Source: Bolinopsis microptera (Eukaryota; Ctenophora; Tentaculata; Lobata; Bolinopsidae). Taken from it: a DNA stretch of 64,000 bases. The stretch covers positions 11,665,997-11,729,996 of the forward strand of contig NC_087082.1 of the NCBI RefSeq assembly GCF_026151205.1. The letters run 5' to 3'. This document shows, in pieces, positions 1 to 11,201 of this stretch (position 1 is its first letter; every line of letters starts with the position of its first letter). A program made the position numbers and the translations under genes. The notes below the pieces were generated by a model. That model had not been told where the DNA came from, ran no database searches, and worked only from the letters and a program-made list of their open reading frames with translations.

Positions 1-91
1 AGTAACAATGTAATTGACATTCATGGTTGGGTATGATCAGTAACAGTGTTACTGACACTACGCATATAATATATTATATGTACTCAGATCG

Positions 92-939
92 TTAAGGGGA
101 CATAATATACAAAAAGCTTTTATGTCCTGACCATGCTGTTAACTTCATATTAAGAAAGTATACATCAAAACAATAAGATTTGATACATTAAAAATTATAT
201 TTGATGGTACTACTACTCACTTTCGAAAAAATAAATATTTTGTTTTTTTATACCGATCTTTCAATTATTTTATACGTTTTTTGGCTGATATTTTTACTGA
301 ACATTATTTACAATCCGTACAAAAAGCCCTTAAAAGGATTTTATAATTAAACAATAAATGACGAAGTTACAGACCAAACAAGGTCGAGAAAAGCAAAATT
401 GAAATTTTTGCAAAAAATCAAAGTTGTATATTTTACCAATCACCCAGGTCATAAGATATCGCTTCAAAAATTCTTGTGAGTGTAGCTGATAATCATATCC
501 AACTTTTTGGAACAGGATTTCTCTCAATTTTGAGTTTTAAGGTATCAAATCTGGCCTCAAACGACTTAGTAAAATTCATCGTAAAAAAGGCCCAACAATG
601 GCAGATTTAAGGCGTAAAATGCCTCTAACTCAAAAAGTATCAGTCTTTTTGAAATACTTTTTACAGATTCGTGATCAGCTTGGTAAAACGAATCTTTTAG
701 TACCAAATTTATAGTAGTTAAAGACACAAAATTTGTTTAAAAATTTATACAAAATTTGTGTTCGAGCTAGAAAATTATTTAAGACAATTTGTCTTCTAAA
801 ATCACCTATTTGGTACTAAAAGATTCGTCTTATCAAGCTGATTACAATTCTGTAAAAATTATTTGATGTATACTTTCTTAATATGAAGTTAACAGCATGG
901 TCAGGACATTTAAAAAGCTTTCTGTATATGTCCCCTTAA
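92..939. mobile_element. Foldback MITE, family A, deleted copy
   Basis: Begins TTAAGGGGACATA and ends with the inverted form TATGTCCCCTTAA. The body matches the much more complete palindrome at 18943-20350, for example the stretch reading aagttacagaccaaacaagg. The right arm is much shorter than the left, so this copy has lost part of one arm. There is no transposase. The TTAA at each end may be the target duplication, as in Kolobok or piggyBac-type elements; that assignment is inference. The small ORF readable on the minus strand at 330-527 is part of the repeat arm. Confidence 0.8.
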
Positions 940-1451
940 ACGTATTATATAATTTGTCGCGGTGGGTAATTTCAAAGACTAAGAGACGCTTATCATTTGA
1001 ACTGTTTCATCAAAGAAGTCTAACCAGATTGGGCAAGAATCAAGATTGTCAGATCAAGTTGGACTTTAGAGGGTGCTATAATTCATGTTTAATTGATACG
1101 GAGGTAATTAATGTTAACGTAATTGATACGTAAGTCTCAATGGTTCATATCAGAGTATACACTGTGCTTGATAGAGGTTCACTCTTCATTTTATAAGTTC
1201 GAGGGTAGTTCAAGATAAAGAGCGAGGTAATGATATTCATGATACTGTGACTGTTGAGTGGTGGTGTACCTATCGTTTTACAGCTTTCCACTTAAAATGT
1301 GCTTTATTGATCTATAGCGGTAGAACCTTGATACTGTGCCAATTATAGTCGGTGTGATGGAGTAAGCGTTACAGGTACGAGCAGGACGTGATATCCCCTG
1401 CCTCCCCCCACCCAGTGATAAAGAATAAGTTAACTCTGGCGTTTTGTTCTG

Positions 1452-1521
1452 TTATGTAGCTTAGTTCCCAGCGGTTATGTAGCTTAGTTCCCAGCTGTTA
1501 TGTAGCTTAGTTCCCAGCTGA
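1452..1521. repeat. Three tandem copies of a 23-bp repeat
   Basis: The word ttatgtagcttagttcccag occurs three times in a row and ends about 17 bases before the acceptor of the first visible ureohydrolase exon. Each copy carries its own pyrimidine-poor CCCAG. Confidence 0.8.
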
Positions 1522-1538
1522 CCCAGTCCTTTCCTCAG

Positions 1539-4500
1539 GTGTATGACCGGATGGTGGAAGAAGCCAGTATCAGATGTCAGAGGAGGCTGGCTAATATTGT
1601 GAGGTGCATCGCCCGCTGTTCTCTCCGACCTATCTGTATATCGGGGGGTAACGAGGACATCCTCGGTTTAGGGTGAGATATTATATTAATTCAGGTTTTT
1701 TTCTGCTAGATCAGAAGGAAGCGCACTAATTTCGATCCCTTTTATTTTTAACAAAATTTTCATAAAAGTTAGTTGAATTACATACACAAATACACAGTTT
1801 CCTCGTAATGTGGTATCGTGTTTTTTGACAAAACTTTGAGAAGAATTGACATATTATTCAAAACTCATCTGCTGATCTGTACATTCCGTGATGTAGAACT
1901 GCCATGTTCCATTGAAGATAGTCGTCGTGTCTCATCACTTCAGACGTTTTGTTATGATTACGTACTTCTACTCAACTACACAAATTGAATGTAGATGAGT
2001 TTCCGCGGAACAAAACATGCAGGAACCACTCCAGTTTTTACCAATGAAGATATGTTTCCATTCTGATCATTATACTGAAAACATTCCTAAACTTTTACTT
2101 TTACATTCCTAAATTTTTTCCCGATCCATGACTCAAAGTGCCGAAGGCACAAAAGAGTCAAGGACAAGGGTTAGCGAACGAGGTTTTTTTTTTGTATATG
2201 GTAGCTTTGCGACCGTACCTGCGAGCGTGCGAGCGACCGTACCTGCCTGCACACACTGTAATCGCCCACGTGACTACCTGCGCAAAGTTATTTTGCGGAA
2301 TAATCCGAATTAGCTAATTGTTGGCGCGCGGCGCTGAACTGACCAAGTACATTGTTAATTTCACCATGTACATATCCCACTAGGCACTAATTGATAGCAT
2401 ACTATTATTATTTTGAGTTACTTATACTATTTTGCACACATCCGTGTCGGGTGTCAGGTTGCATAAACAATAAGCATATGATTTTAAAAATATACACGAT
2501 TTTCAAATTCAATATGGAATTATATTAACTTGGTGGCGCTCGGCCTGTCACTTCGCCATATCTGCATACTTATAAACAGTAAAAACTGGGGTCCCCAGGT
2601 TGTATAGAAAATGATAAAATACGCCATCACGGATCGGGAAATTGAGCGGCCATGCACAAAAAAAAGCGGCCGCATTTCTTGTTAGCCTCACAATGAAATT
2701 TAAAAATGAAAACTTCTCCAATTTCATCTTGCAGTAACTTGACTCTCCCCCAGGTACGGTGTACATTTAGGTCGCACGATAGCACGGGGTACCCCATCCA
2801 ATCTCACACTAGGCAACTTCGATTGTCACGGGGATTACAAAAACTTGGAGGAGAGAGGCGCGCATTCCGGGAACGGGTTTTCTTTTCTTAACACCATCGG
2901 TATTCTTAAGGTACCTTTTACTTTACCTTTTGGTTAAATTTCAGACTATTGAAATGATCCTTGAAATTCGTAAAGCTGTTCTTCAATTAACAGCAAGTGT
3001 GGATGATTACAAAGTTGTAGTTATGGAAATCTCTTAAATGATTTCTTGAAATGTATGCTAGTTTTTTGGGGTTACATGCAACTCTTGCTTCCATAGGATT
3101 GTCTTTCAATTTTAACATTGAGTAACAAAATTAACCTTTAGCTTTGGTTGAGTGTGTAAATTAGCCCTTATATTAACTACAGCTCTTGTAATAGCTATAT
3201 CAGTGATATCTCAGACATCTCAAATATTTGATTTAAACCTCCTTTTATTCTCCAGAAATACGCAGTTCTAGGTTTATCTCCCTACGAAAACAGGGAATCC
3301 ATGATGGAACAACTAATAAGTACAAACTGTTGGTACAGGTTAGTCTTTACAGAGTATTACCTGAGATCAGATAGTACTTTATCTTGAGATTAATATCCTT
3401 GAATGCAAGGGTCGACCGAGTCCTCGGCCTCGGTTTTACCGAGGAATGGCGATTTTTCCTCGGCCTCGGTCAGGAGGACAATTCCTCGGTTCGCCTCGGC
3501 CTCGGTCAAAAATAGATTCGAAATTCCTCGGCGAAATTTGACGATTTTACCGAGGATTTGACCGAGGATTTTTGTTGAAATTTTGGGAATTTTTCTACAG
3601 ACTTACAGAGGTTAATGTAATTGTAAACGAATTTGTAAAATTGAAAATAAAACGACCAATTGACCAGGACACAAAACTAAAAATATCATAGTCTAAGATT
3701 CATCGTCTGATGAAATGACAATATCTGAGCACTCTGAATCAGAATAATCTTCTGTGCACAGCTCAGAAGGGGGACAGTCCTCTTTATTTGGGGCTTCAAA
3801 TTCATTTGGACAGGGGCCGAAGTCGTCCCCAAATGTTCCGATGTTCTTTTTGAGAAACAAGCACCCCTCAAAGTTTGTTGGCTTAAGGCTGAGGCGATTT
3901 AACTTCAGGATGTGCCCTGCTGTAGAAAACAATCTCTCTGGTGCTGCTGAGCTCGCTGACCACGCTTCTGATAGAATATTTCAAATTTCACTGTCAATTA
4001 CTCAGATCCTGCCTGGGCATGCCCACTCCTGACTCTTGGCGAACTTGCCCCTTCATAATGATTGTAACGTGTGTACACAGTATAGTACACAGTACAATCT
4101 GATTAGGTACAGTGCGCTTTTCCTAATAAACAATGCCCTTTTTCCCAACAATTTTTCTGCCAAAATTCCTCGGCCTCGGTCAAAATTTGCACTCCTCGGC
4201 CTCGGTTTTACCGAGGAATGGCGATTTTTCCTCGGCCTCGGTCAGGAGGACAATTCCTCGGTTCGCCTCGGCCTCGGTCAAAAATAGATTCGAAATTCCT
4301 CGGCGAAATTTGACGATTTTACCGAGGATTTGACCGAGGATTTTTGTTGAAATTTTGGGAATTTTTCTACAGACTTACAGAGGTTAATGTAATTGTAAAC
4401 GAATTTGTAAAATTGAAAATAAAACGACCAATTGACCAGGACACAAAACTAAAAATATCATAGTCTAAGATTCATCGTCTGATGAAATGACAATATCTGA

Positions 4501-7500
4501 GCACTCTGAATCAGAATAATCTTCTGTGCACAGCTCAGAAGGGGGACAGTCCTCTTTATTTGGGGCTTCAAATTCATTTGGACAGGGGCCGAAGTCGTCC
4601 CCAAATGTTCCGATGTTCTTTTTGAGAAACAAGCACCCCTCAAAGTTTGTTGGCTTAAGGCTGAGGCGATTTAACTTCAGGATGTGCCCTGCTGTAGAAA
4701 ACAATCTCTCTGGTGCTGCTGAGCTCGCTGACCACGCTTCTGATAGAATATTTCAAATTTCACTGTCAATTACTCAGATCCTGCCTGGGCATGCCCACTC
4801 CTGACTCTTGGCGAACTTGCCCCTTCATAATGATTGTAACGTGTGTACACAGTATAGTACACAGTACAATCTGATTAGGTACAGTGCGCTTTTCCTAATA
4901 AACAATGCCCTTTTTCCCAACAATTTTTCTGCCAAAATTCCTCGGCCTCGGTCAAAATTTGCACTCCTCGGCCTCGGCCTCGGTCAAAAAAAAGAAACCT
5001 CGGTTGTCCTCGGCCTCGGTCTTAACTAACTGTATTTTCCTCGGCCTCGGTCGAAAATCCTGCCCTCGGTCGACCCCTGCTTGAATGCCTGTTATGTGTG
5101 TTATGGGGGCCGGGGGGTCTTCATCGAAATTCTCTCGAAATTAATTTTATAGTTGTTTCTGATAGAGGGAAGTGATATCTATCAGCTATATAAATAACAA
5201 TATTTTTCCATGGGACCAAAAGCAGCTGATAGATATCACTTCCCTCTATTATTAGAAACAACTATAACATCAATTTCGAGAGAATTTCGATGTAGACCCC
5301 CCCCCCCCGGCCCCCTTAAGTGCCTGTTATGTGCCTGTTATGTGTGTTTCCAACTATTTTAGATATGTATGATAACACTATAACAGCTAGAAGATAAGTT
5401 TGAGAGATTCCTTTATATCACGGTTATTGTTGCATAATACAACTACTCGTTCCAATAGCTACTTATCAAATCTGTAGTTCTACAATGTACATGTTGTAGT
5501 CTCTTTTATCTGTTATAATACTAATGACTTGTTTTTAAACATTGAAACATTATAACGAATATCTTATTGTCTATCTTTTGTCTGTATTATTGGCTAAACA
5601 TGTTACATGATATCGGTTGGAAAGTGGCCTCACTGGCACCAATACGTATTTAACTAACAATGTTGGCTTGCATTACTAACTACCAAAACAATAACGAACC
5701 TAGACATACGTGGCGACAGCTCTATAACACGTGCAGCTCTATAACACGTGCAGCTATATAACACGTGCAGCTCTATAACACGTGCAGCTCTATAACACCA
5801 AAACTACCAAACTGTAGTCTGTACCTACGTTTCACATGGTGGACCAGTTTAAATATTCTACAAGTGTAAAATGTGAATAACCACGTCTATGTTACAATAT
5901 ATTATAATAACAGTAACAATACCTCCAACTAGTTACTAAAACTGCAATTAAATATAGACGGATATGATGAGGAATGGACGGCAAGGAATAATGTGCTAAA
6001 TTACACACTTTTACACAAGACACCGTCACATAATAAATGCTAATCCGTAACATAATTGTCATGGTTATCATCATTATGAGGAATGATTATCGATTCCAAA
6101 ACTTCCAGTTAGGTTAAATCAATATAAATTAGATGCAGCTGCATGATTTTACATCAATAATTCCATTCCACCTAGATATTATGCACATGTTTTAGGCGGT
6201 CAAAGAAATTATTAAATTTGTGAATTTCACTGCTAGCGCTGTTCACGCGCTGAACACGTTTTACACCAACAATGTTACAATTTCCTAGGGTGTAATGATA
6301 TGGACACACACTTTTGCCTTGTATTACAACTTTTCGATTACGATGCTATTCTTGTGTTTCTGATATCTGGAAATATAAAACATATCCTTGTGTTTCAGGT
6401 ATTTGGATGACATATCAGTGATAGGAGCCCCTAACAGGCCCTCTTTACACGAAAGTTTACTGGAAATGATCAAAGCGTTAGACGCTGAAAACGATGAGGT
6501 AACATGTGCTATATAATTACTTATATTATATCTACTTAACATGTGCTTTAATAAATTATGTACAGTTTTCAAGTTTTTACCAATATATTGAATTACAATT
6601 CTGAGGCTGTGATACACCAGTACCTACCTAAGTACCTATGCGACATAGGTAGGTACTATGCCCCATTTTGGACAATAACTTGATTGTTAACTGTAATAAC
6701 TGATCAGGTGCCAGGTTTATGTGTAGATCTAGATGTTACTGAGGATCTCACCACTGTCAGCTGTCCTGCTACTCTCGGCATCACCAGAGCTCAGGTAGGA
6801 GTTGCTAAAGTGAGGGCGGGGGAGGGGGTAAAGGGGGCATCACCAGAGCTCAGGTAGGAGTTACAAAAGTGAGGGCGGGGGAGGGGGTAAAGGGGGCATC
6901 ACCAGAGCTCAGGTAGGAGTTGCTAAAGTGAGGGCGGGGGAGGGTAAAGGGGCATCACCAGAGCTCAGGTAGGAGTTGCTAAAGTGAGGGCGGGGAGGGG
7001 GTAAAGGGGGCATCACCAGAGCTCAGGTAGGAGTTGCTAAAGTGAGGGCGGGGGAGGGGGTAAAGGGACATCACCAGAGCTCAGGTAGGAGTTGCTAAAG
7101 TGAGGGCGGGGGAGGGGGTAAAGGGACATCACCAGAGCTCAGGTAGGAGTTGCTAAAGTGAGGGCGGGGGAGGGGGGTAAGGGACATCACCAGAGCTCAG
7201 GTAGGAGTTGCTAAAGTGAGGGCGGGGGAGGGGGTAAAGGGGGCATCACCAGAGCTCAGGTAGGAGTTACAAAAGTGAGGGCGGGGGAGGGGGTAAAGCT
7301 CAGGTAGGAGTTGCTAAAGTGAGGGCGGGGGAGGGGGGAAGGGGGCATCACCAGAGCTCAGGTAGGAGTTACAAAAGTGAGGCGGGGGAGGGGGGTAAAG
7401 GGGGCTTCACCAGAGCTCAGGTAGGAGTTACTAAAGTGAGGGCGGGGGAGGGGGTAAAGGGGGCATCACCAGAGCTCAGGTAGGAGTTACAAAAGTGAGG

Positions 7501-9549
7501 GCGGGGGAGGGGGGTAAAGGGGGCTTCACCAGAGCTCAGGTAGGAGTTACAAATGTGAGGGGCGGGGGGAGGGGGTAAAGGGGGCATCACCAGAGCTCAG
7601 GTAGGAGTTGCTAAAGTGGAGGGCGGGGGAGGGGGTAAAGGGGGCATCACCAGAGCTCAGGTAGGAGTTGCTAAAGTGAGGGCGGGGGAGGGGGGTAAAG
7701 GGGGCATCACCTGAGCTCAGGTAGGAGTTACAAATGTGAGGGCGGGGGAGGGGGTAAAGAGGGCATCACCAGAGCTCAGGTAGGAGTTACAAATGTGAGG
7801 GCGGGGGAGGGGGTAAAGAGGGCATCACCAGAGCTCAGGTAGGAGTTGCTAAAGTGAGGGCTGGGGAGGGGGTAAAGGGGGCATCACCAGAGCTCAGGTA
7901 GGAGTTACAAATGTGAGGGCGGGGGAGGGGGTAAAGGGGGCATCACCAGAGCTCAGGTAGGAGTTACAAATGTGAGGGCGGGGGAGGGTGTAAAGGGGGC
8001 ATCACCAGAGCTCAGGTAGGAGTTACAAATGTGAGGGCGGGGGAGGGGGGTAAAGGGGGCATCACCAGAGCTCAGGTAGGAGTTACAAAAGTGAGGGCGG
8101 GGGAGGGGGTAAAGGGGGCATCACCAGAGCTCAGGTAGGAGTTACAAATGTGAGGGCGGGGGAGGGGGTAAAGGGGGCATCACCAGAGCTCAGGTAGGAG
8201 TTGCTAAAGTGAGGGGGGGGGAGGGGGTAAAGTGGGCATCACCAGAGCTCAGGTAGGAGTTGCTAAAGTGAGGGCGGGGGAGGGGGTAAAGGGGGCATCA
8301 CCAGAGCTCAGGTAGGAGTTGCTAAAGTGAGGGCGGGGGAGGGGGGTAAAGGGGGCATCACCAGAGCTCAGGTAGGAGTTACAAAAGTGAGGGCGGGGGA
8401 GGGGGTAAAGGGGGCATCACCAGAGCTCAGGTAGGAGTTGCTAAAGTGAGGGCGGGGGAGGGGGGTAAAGGGGGCATCACCACATTCACCAGAGCTCAGG
8501 TAGGAGTTGCTAAAGTGAGGGCGGGGGAGGGGGTAAAGGGGGCATCACCAGAGCTCAGGTAGGAGTTACAAATGTGAGGGCGGGGGAGGGGGTAAAGGGG
8601 GCATCACCAGAGCTCAGGTAGGAGTTACAAAAGTGAGGGCGGGGGAGGGGGTAAAGGGGGCATCACCAGAGCTCAGGTAGGAGTTACAAATGTGAGGGCG
8701 GGGGAGGGGGTAAAGGGGGCATCACCAGAGCTCAGGTAGGAGTTGCTAAAGTGAGGGGGGGGGAGGGGGTAAAGTGGGCATCACCAGAGCTCAGGTAGGA
8801 GTTGCTAAAGTGAGGGCGGGGGAGGGGGTAAAGGGGGCATCACCAGAGCTCAGGTAGGAGTTGCTAAAGTGAGGGCGGGGGAGGGGGGTAAAGGGGGCAT
8901 CACCAGAGCTCAGGTAGGAGTTACAAAAGTGAGGGCGGGGGGAGGGGGTAAAGGGGGCATCACCAGAGCTCAGGTAGGAGTTGCTAAAGTGAGGGCGGGG
9001 GAGGGGGGTAAAGGGGGCATCACCACATTCACCAGAGCTCAGGTAGGAGTTGCTAAAGTGAGGGCGGGGGAGGGGGTAAAGGGGGCATCACCAGAGCTCA
9101 GGTAGGAGTTGCTAAAGTGAGGGCGGGGGAGGGGGGTAAAGGGGGCATCACCAGAGCTCAGGTAGGAACTGTTAGGGGGCGGGGGATAAAGGGGATTAGA
9201 AGTAGACTTGTTTTAATATTAGCTCGTGAAACTGATATCTGCTGTTTGTATAATTGAACTGTCATGGGACACGGCAAATTGAGGTTTGGCAGGAAACAGC
9301 ATTGATTTACATTTTCTTCTCGTGTCTAACAACTTTCTAACTGACTTTAACTAATTTTCCACTCTCAAGGTGCACGAACTAGTACAAGAGTTCACCAGAT
9401 ACAACAAACCTTTCTTCCTGTTGCTAGCCGAGGGGATGCCAGATCCCATGATCCCTTTGACTGAGGGTATAAACCGTACACTTGGAAAATATCAGGCCGG
9501 TCTTGTATCTTGCTTCCTCAGGAACTGTATCAGTGTACCTCACATTTAA
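1539..9549 (+). CDS. Ureohydrolase (formiminoglutamase/arginase-like), 3' six exons
   Basis: Exons 1539-1672, 2754-2910, 3256-3338, 6399-6498, 6708-6794 and 9370-9549 (TAA) join with matching phases into 246 residues. Every intron is GT-AG. Motifs in order: GGNEDI near residue 36, DCHGD near residue 73 (the family's D-x-H-x-D Mn-binding motif), HSGN a little later, KYAVLGLSPYENRE (the strand found in formiminoglutamases), then CVDLDVTED, matching the D-x-D motif near the C-terminus. Family members hydrolyse the guanidino or formimino C-N bond of arginine, agmatine or formiminoglutamate using two Mn ions; the KYAVLG...PY section fits formiminoglutamase (histidine breakdown) best. The N-terminal part lies left of the window. 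Oddity: the residue after GG-x is Glu where a His ligand is usual. The exon 5 donor sits at the head of a large minisatellite. Family assignment is fairly sure; substrate is inference. Confidence 0.75.
3693..4000 (-). pseudogene. hAT transposase C-terminal remnant, copy 1
   Basis: Minus-strand reading gives SASSAAPERLFSTAGHILK followed by an acidic tail ending SSDDES and a stop. The SSAA-x-ERLFSTAG block is the hAT C-terminal dimerisation motif. Only this last piece of the transposase is present, so the element cannot move on its own. Upstream the reading dissolves into the repeat arm. Confidence 0.75.
4465..4772 (-). pseudogene. hAT transposase C-terminal remnant, copy 2
   Basis: Second copy of the same ERLFSTAG fragment, 772 bp further on and identical in translation to copy 1. 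It came with the internal duplication of the element and is not a separate insertion. Confidence 0.75.
5101..5318. mobile_element. Short foldback MITE, family B
   Basis: Left arm starts TTATGGGGGCCGGGGGGTC and the right arm ends GACCCCCCC...GGCCCCCTTAA. The arms share, inverted, the sequence around tagttgtttctgatagaggg and the gatatctatcagct core. It is a short internally deleted relative of the 740-bp palindrome at 20347-21086, in the same intron as the hAT element. Confidence 0.8.
5718..5799. repeat. 17-bp tandem repeat carrying CACGTG
   Basis: About five copies of agctctataacacgtgc. Four copies contain the palindrome CACGTG, a canonical E-box. Lies in the ureohydrolase intron. No evidence of regulatory use beyond the motif. 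Confidence 0.75.
6775..9165. repeat. About 41-copy minisatellite built from an exon-intron junction
   Basis: Unit of roughly 58-60 bp: ggcatcaccagagctcag followed by gtaggagttgctaaagtg and a G-rich tail (gggcgggggagggggtaaag). The first 18 bases are the last 18 coding bases of ureohydrolase exon 5 (GITRAQ) with its splice donor, so each unit repeats an exon end plus GT donor. Copies vary mainly gctaaag/acaaaag/acaaatg and in G-run length. A higher-order repeat of about 542 bp is visible: the variants around 8208 and 8480 recur around 8750 and 9022. G-rich strand is the sense strand. Confidence 0.95.
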
Positions 9550-11201
9550 CTAGCTTATAACACATCGCTACACGGTACTATACTATCTACAGTTACCACC
9601 GCTGAGTTTATCTTAAACCTTCTGTTTTTCTGAAGGAGTTGCCGTTTTATGGAACTAAAGAGGAATTCCAGCTTACTGGAAACTGGCGTAAGATTATTAG
9701 CTCGGAGGAGATTTTAACAGTTGTTAAATTTCTCGTTTTATCGCCATTCGCAGGGTTTTTATTTCATACGTCAAGCCCATCTGTGGCACGTGACCACTTT
9801 TTACGAAAATATCTTCAATCTTCTCATGTTATGTTTGCTTGATGCTCTGATATTGGAGTACTATTTGATTATAATACAGTTTGATTCAGTTGTGCATGTA
9901 ATGGTTATAAGGATCCAAGAAAATCTGTTTAAAGTTTAATACATGTATACATAAGTCACATTAATTTATTCAACAGATGGTTCTTTTGTTTTATTTAATT
10001 GATAACCTTGAACATTTTCCTATCTTAGTTCAAAAAAGCTAGGCTCACTATTCTGTATTCATTATACAACTCAGCTTAAATGATTTATGGTATCTGTTAT
10101 TTTGAATGTTTCTTAAAGTTTAAGTACGAGTGATTTTTATGTCTAATTTTTATTTCATCAATTTAGTTAAGGATTAAAAATGATAAAAGTACATATCATT
10201 TAAAATTTCTTAACATGTTAAGTGCACGTTACAATTAGTATACAATTACATCTACGAAAATGTGTCATATATTTCTTGGTTGAAACATTTACAACTTAAA
10301 CATTTGCGTAATTTTGTCGGTGAATGAATAAATAATAGAGACCGAATCAGTATTTTAATCAAGCTGTCTTTTCAATATGGTTCGTGTTGGTTAATTATTG
10401 CAATTTTCCAAGATAATGTAGGAATTTAATAATTCCAACATAAGCTGAATAGTGAATATGGATCAGGTATTTGGGCAACATTGTGCATCTGTAAATATTT
10501 TACCACATAGCTGTGAGCACATAAGATACAATTATATGTTCCTCAAATTAAACATTATGTTTTATTTGGCTGCTTTGATTATATTGTTAAAATTATTATA
10601 AAACTTTATTCAAATAAATAAATTGTATAAACAAATTAAAAATCTGATAAGTAACCTACTAAAACTAAAATAACTTTCTCCACTTAGGTCTGTCTTGGGC
10701 TAAAAATATCAAATTATAAATGTCTTCTGTATTTCACGTTGAGTTTAACCATGGAGAAAATGTAAAGAAGTTTTAGAGGGGTCGTAAACATATCTGACTT
10801 TGTAGGTCATATGGCCGCGTTACCGTACCATTCCATCCTAAAATGGAATGGTTCCTTGTTGAAAGGAAACGGCAATAATCATGGAAAATTGAAGTAGTCA
10901 TAACATTGGTTGAATTAATCATTCTTTTTAAATATACGAAGGCAATTATCCCATGCTTGAGTACTTAGTTGTTAAATAGCAGGAGTAAATTTGCATACCA
11001 TTTGACATAAATCATTCTGCGGAAAAAAAGTATAAAAGAAATTCCAAATCAATATTTCAAAATCAATTATACGTTATTTGATGTTAACATCTTCCCGAGG
11101 CCGCCACAAAAGCGTGTCGCCATTTCAAATGCTCAAATGCTGTCGTTATTAACATTCCACTGGTACCTCGATAAGGGACAAACGTATCGTATATTTAAAA
11201 T
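9550..11201. other. Gene-free stretch between two convergent genes
   Basis: AT-rich sequence holding the 3' UTRs of the ureohydrolase (+) and the MaoC-like gene (-). AATAAA words occur near 10325 and 10615, but I cannot assign a cleavage site. A short hairpin (ccattccatcctaaaatggaatgg) lies near 10828-10851. I see no conserved coding segment. Confidence 0.6.

Larger units (their letters stand above)
3406..5079. mobile_element. hAT element with internal 772-bp duplication
   Basis: Ends are CAAGGGTCGACCGAG and CTCGGTCGACCCCTG (inverted, one mismatch), flanked by the 8-bp duplication CTTGAATG at 3398-3405 and 5080-5087. An 8-bp target duplication with CA-G-GG ends is the hAT signature. The sequence near both ends is a dense array of CCTCGG words. 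Segments 3421-4192 and 4193-4964 are a direct duplication at exactly 772 bp with no difference I could find. It lies in the ureohydrolase intron between exons 3 and 4. It keeps only the end of a transposase gene. Confidence 0.9.

Noticed and set aside
2128-2313. 61-residue ORF rich in Thr/Arg
   Set aside because: Lies in an intron within GC-rich repeat-like DNA, with no domain and no splice partner.
3256-3338. Alternative frame of ureohydrolase exon 3 (FISLRKQGIHDG)
   Set aside because: Open, but it breaks phase with the exons on both sides; the KYAVLGLSPY frame joins both cleanly and matches the family.
8869-9105. 78-residue repetitive ORF in the 59-bp array
   Set aside because: It is part of the intronic minisatellite; other copies have frame-changing length differences.
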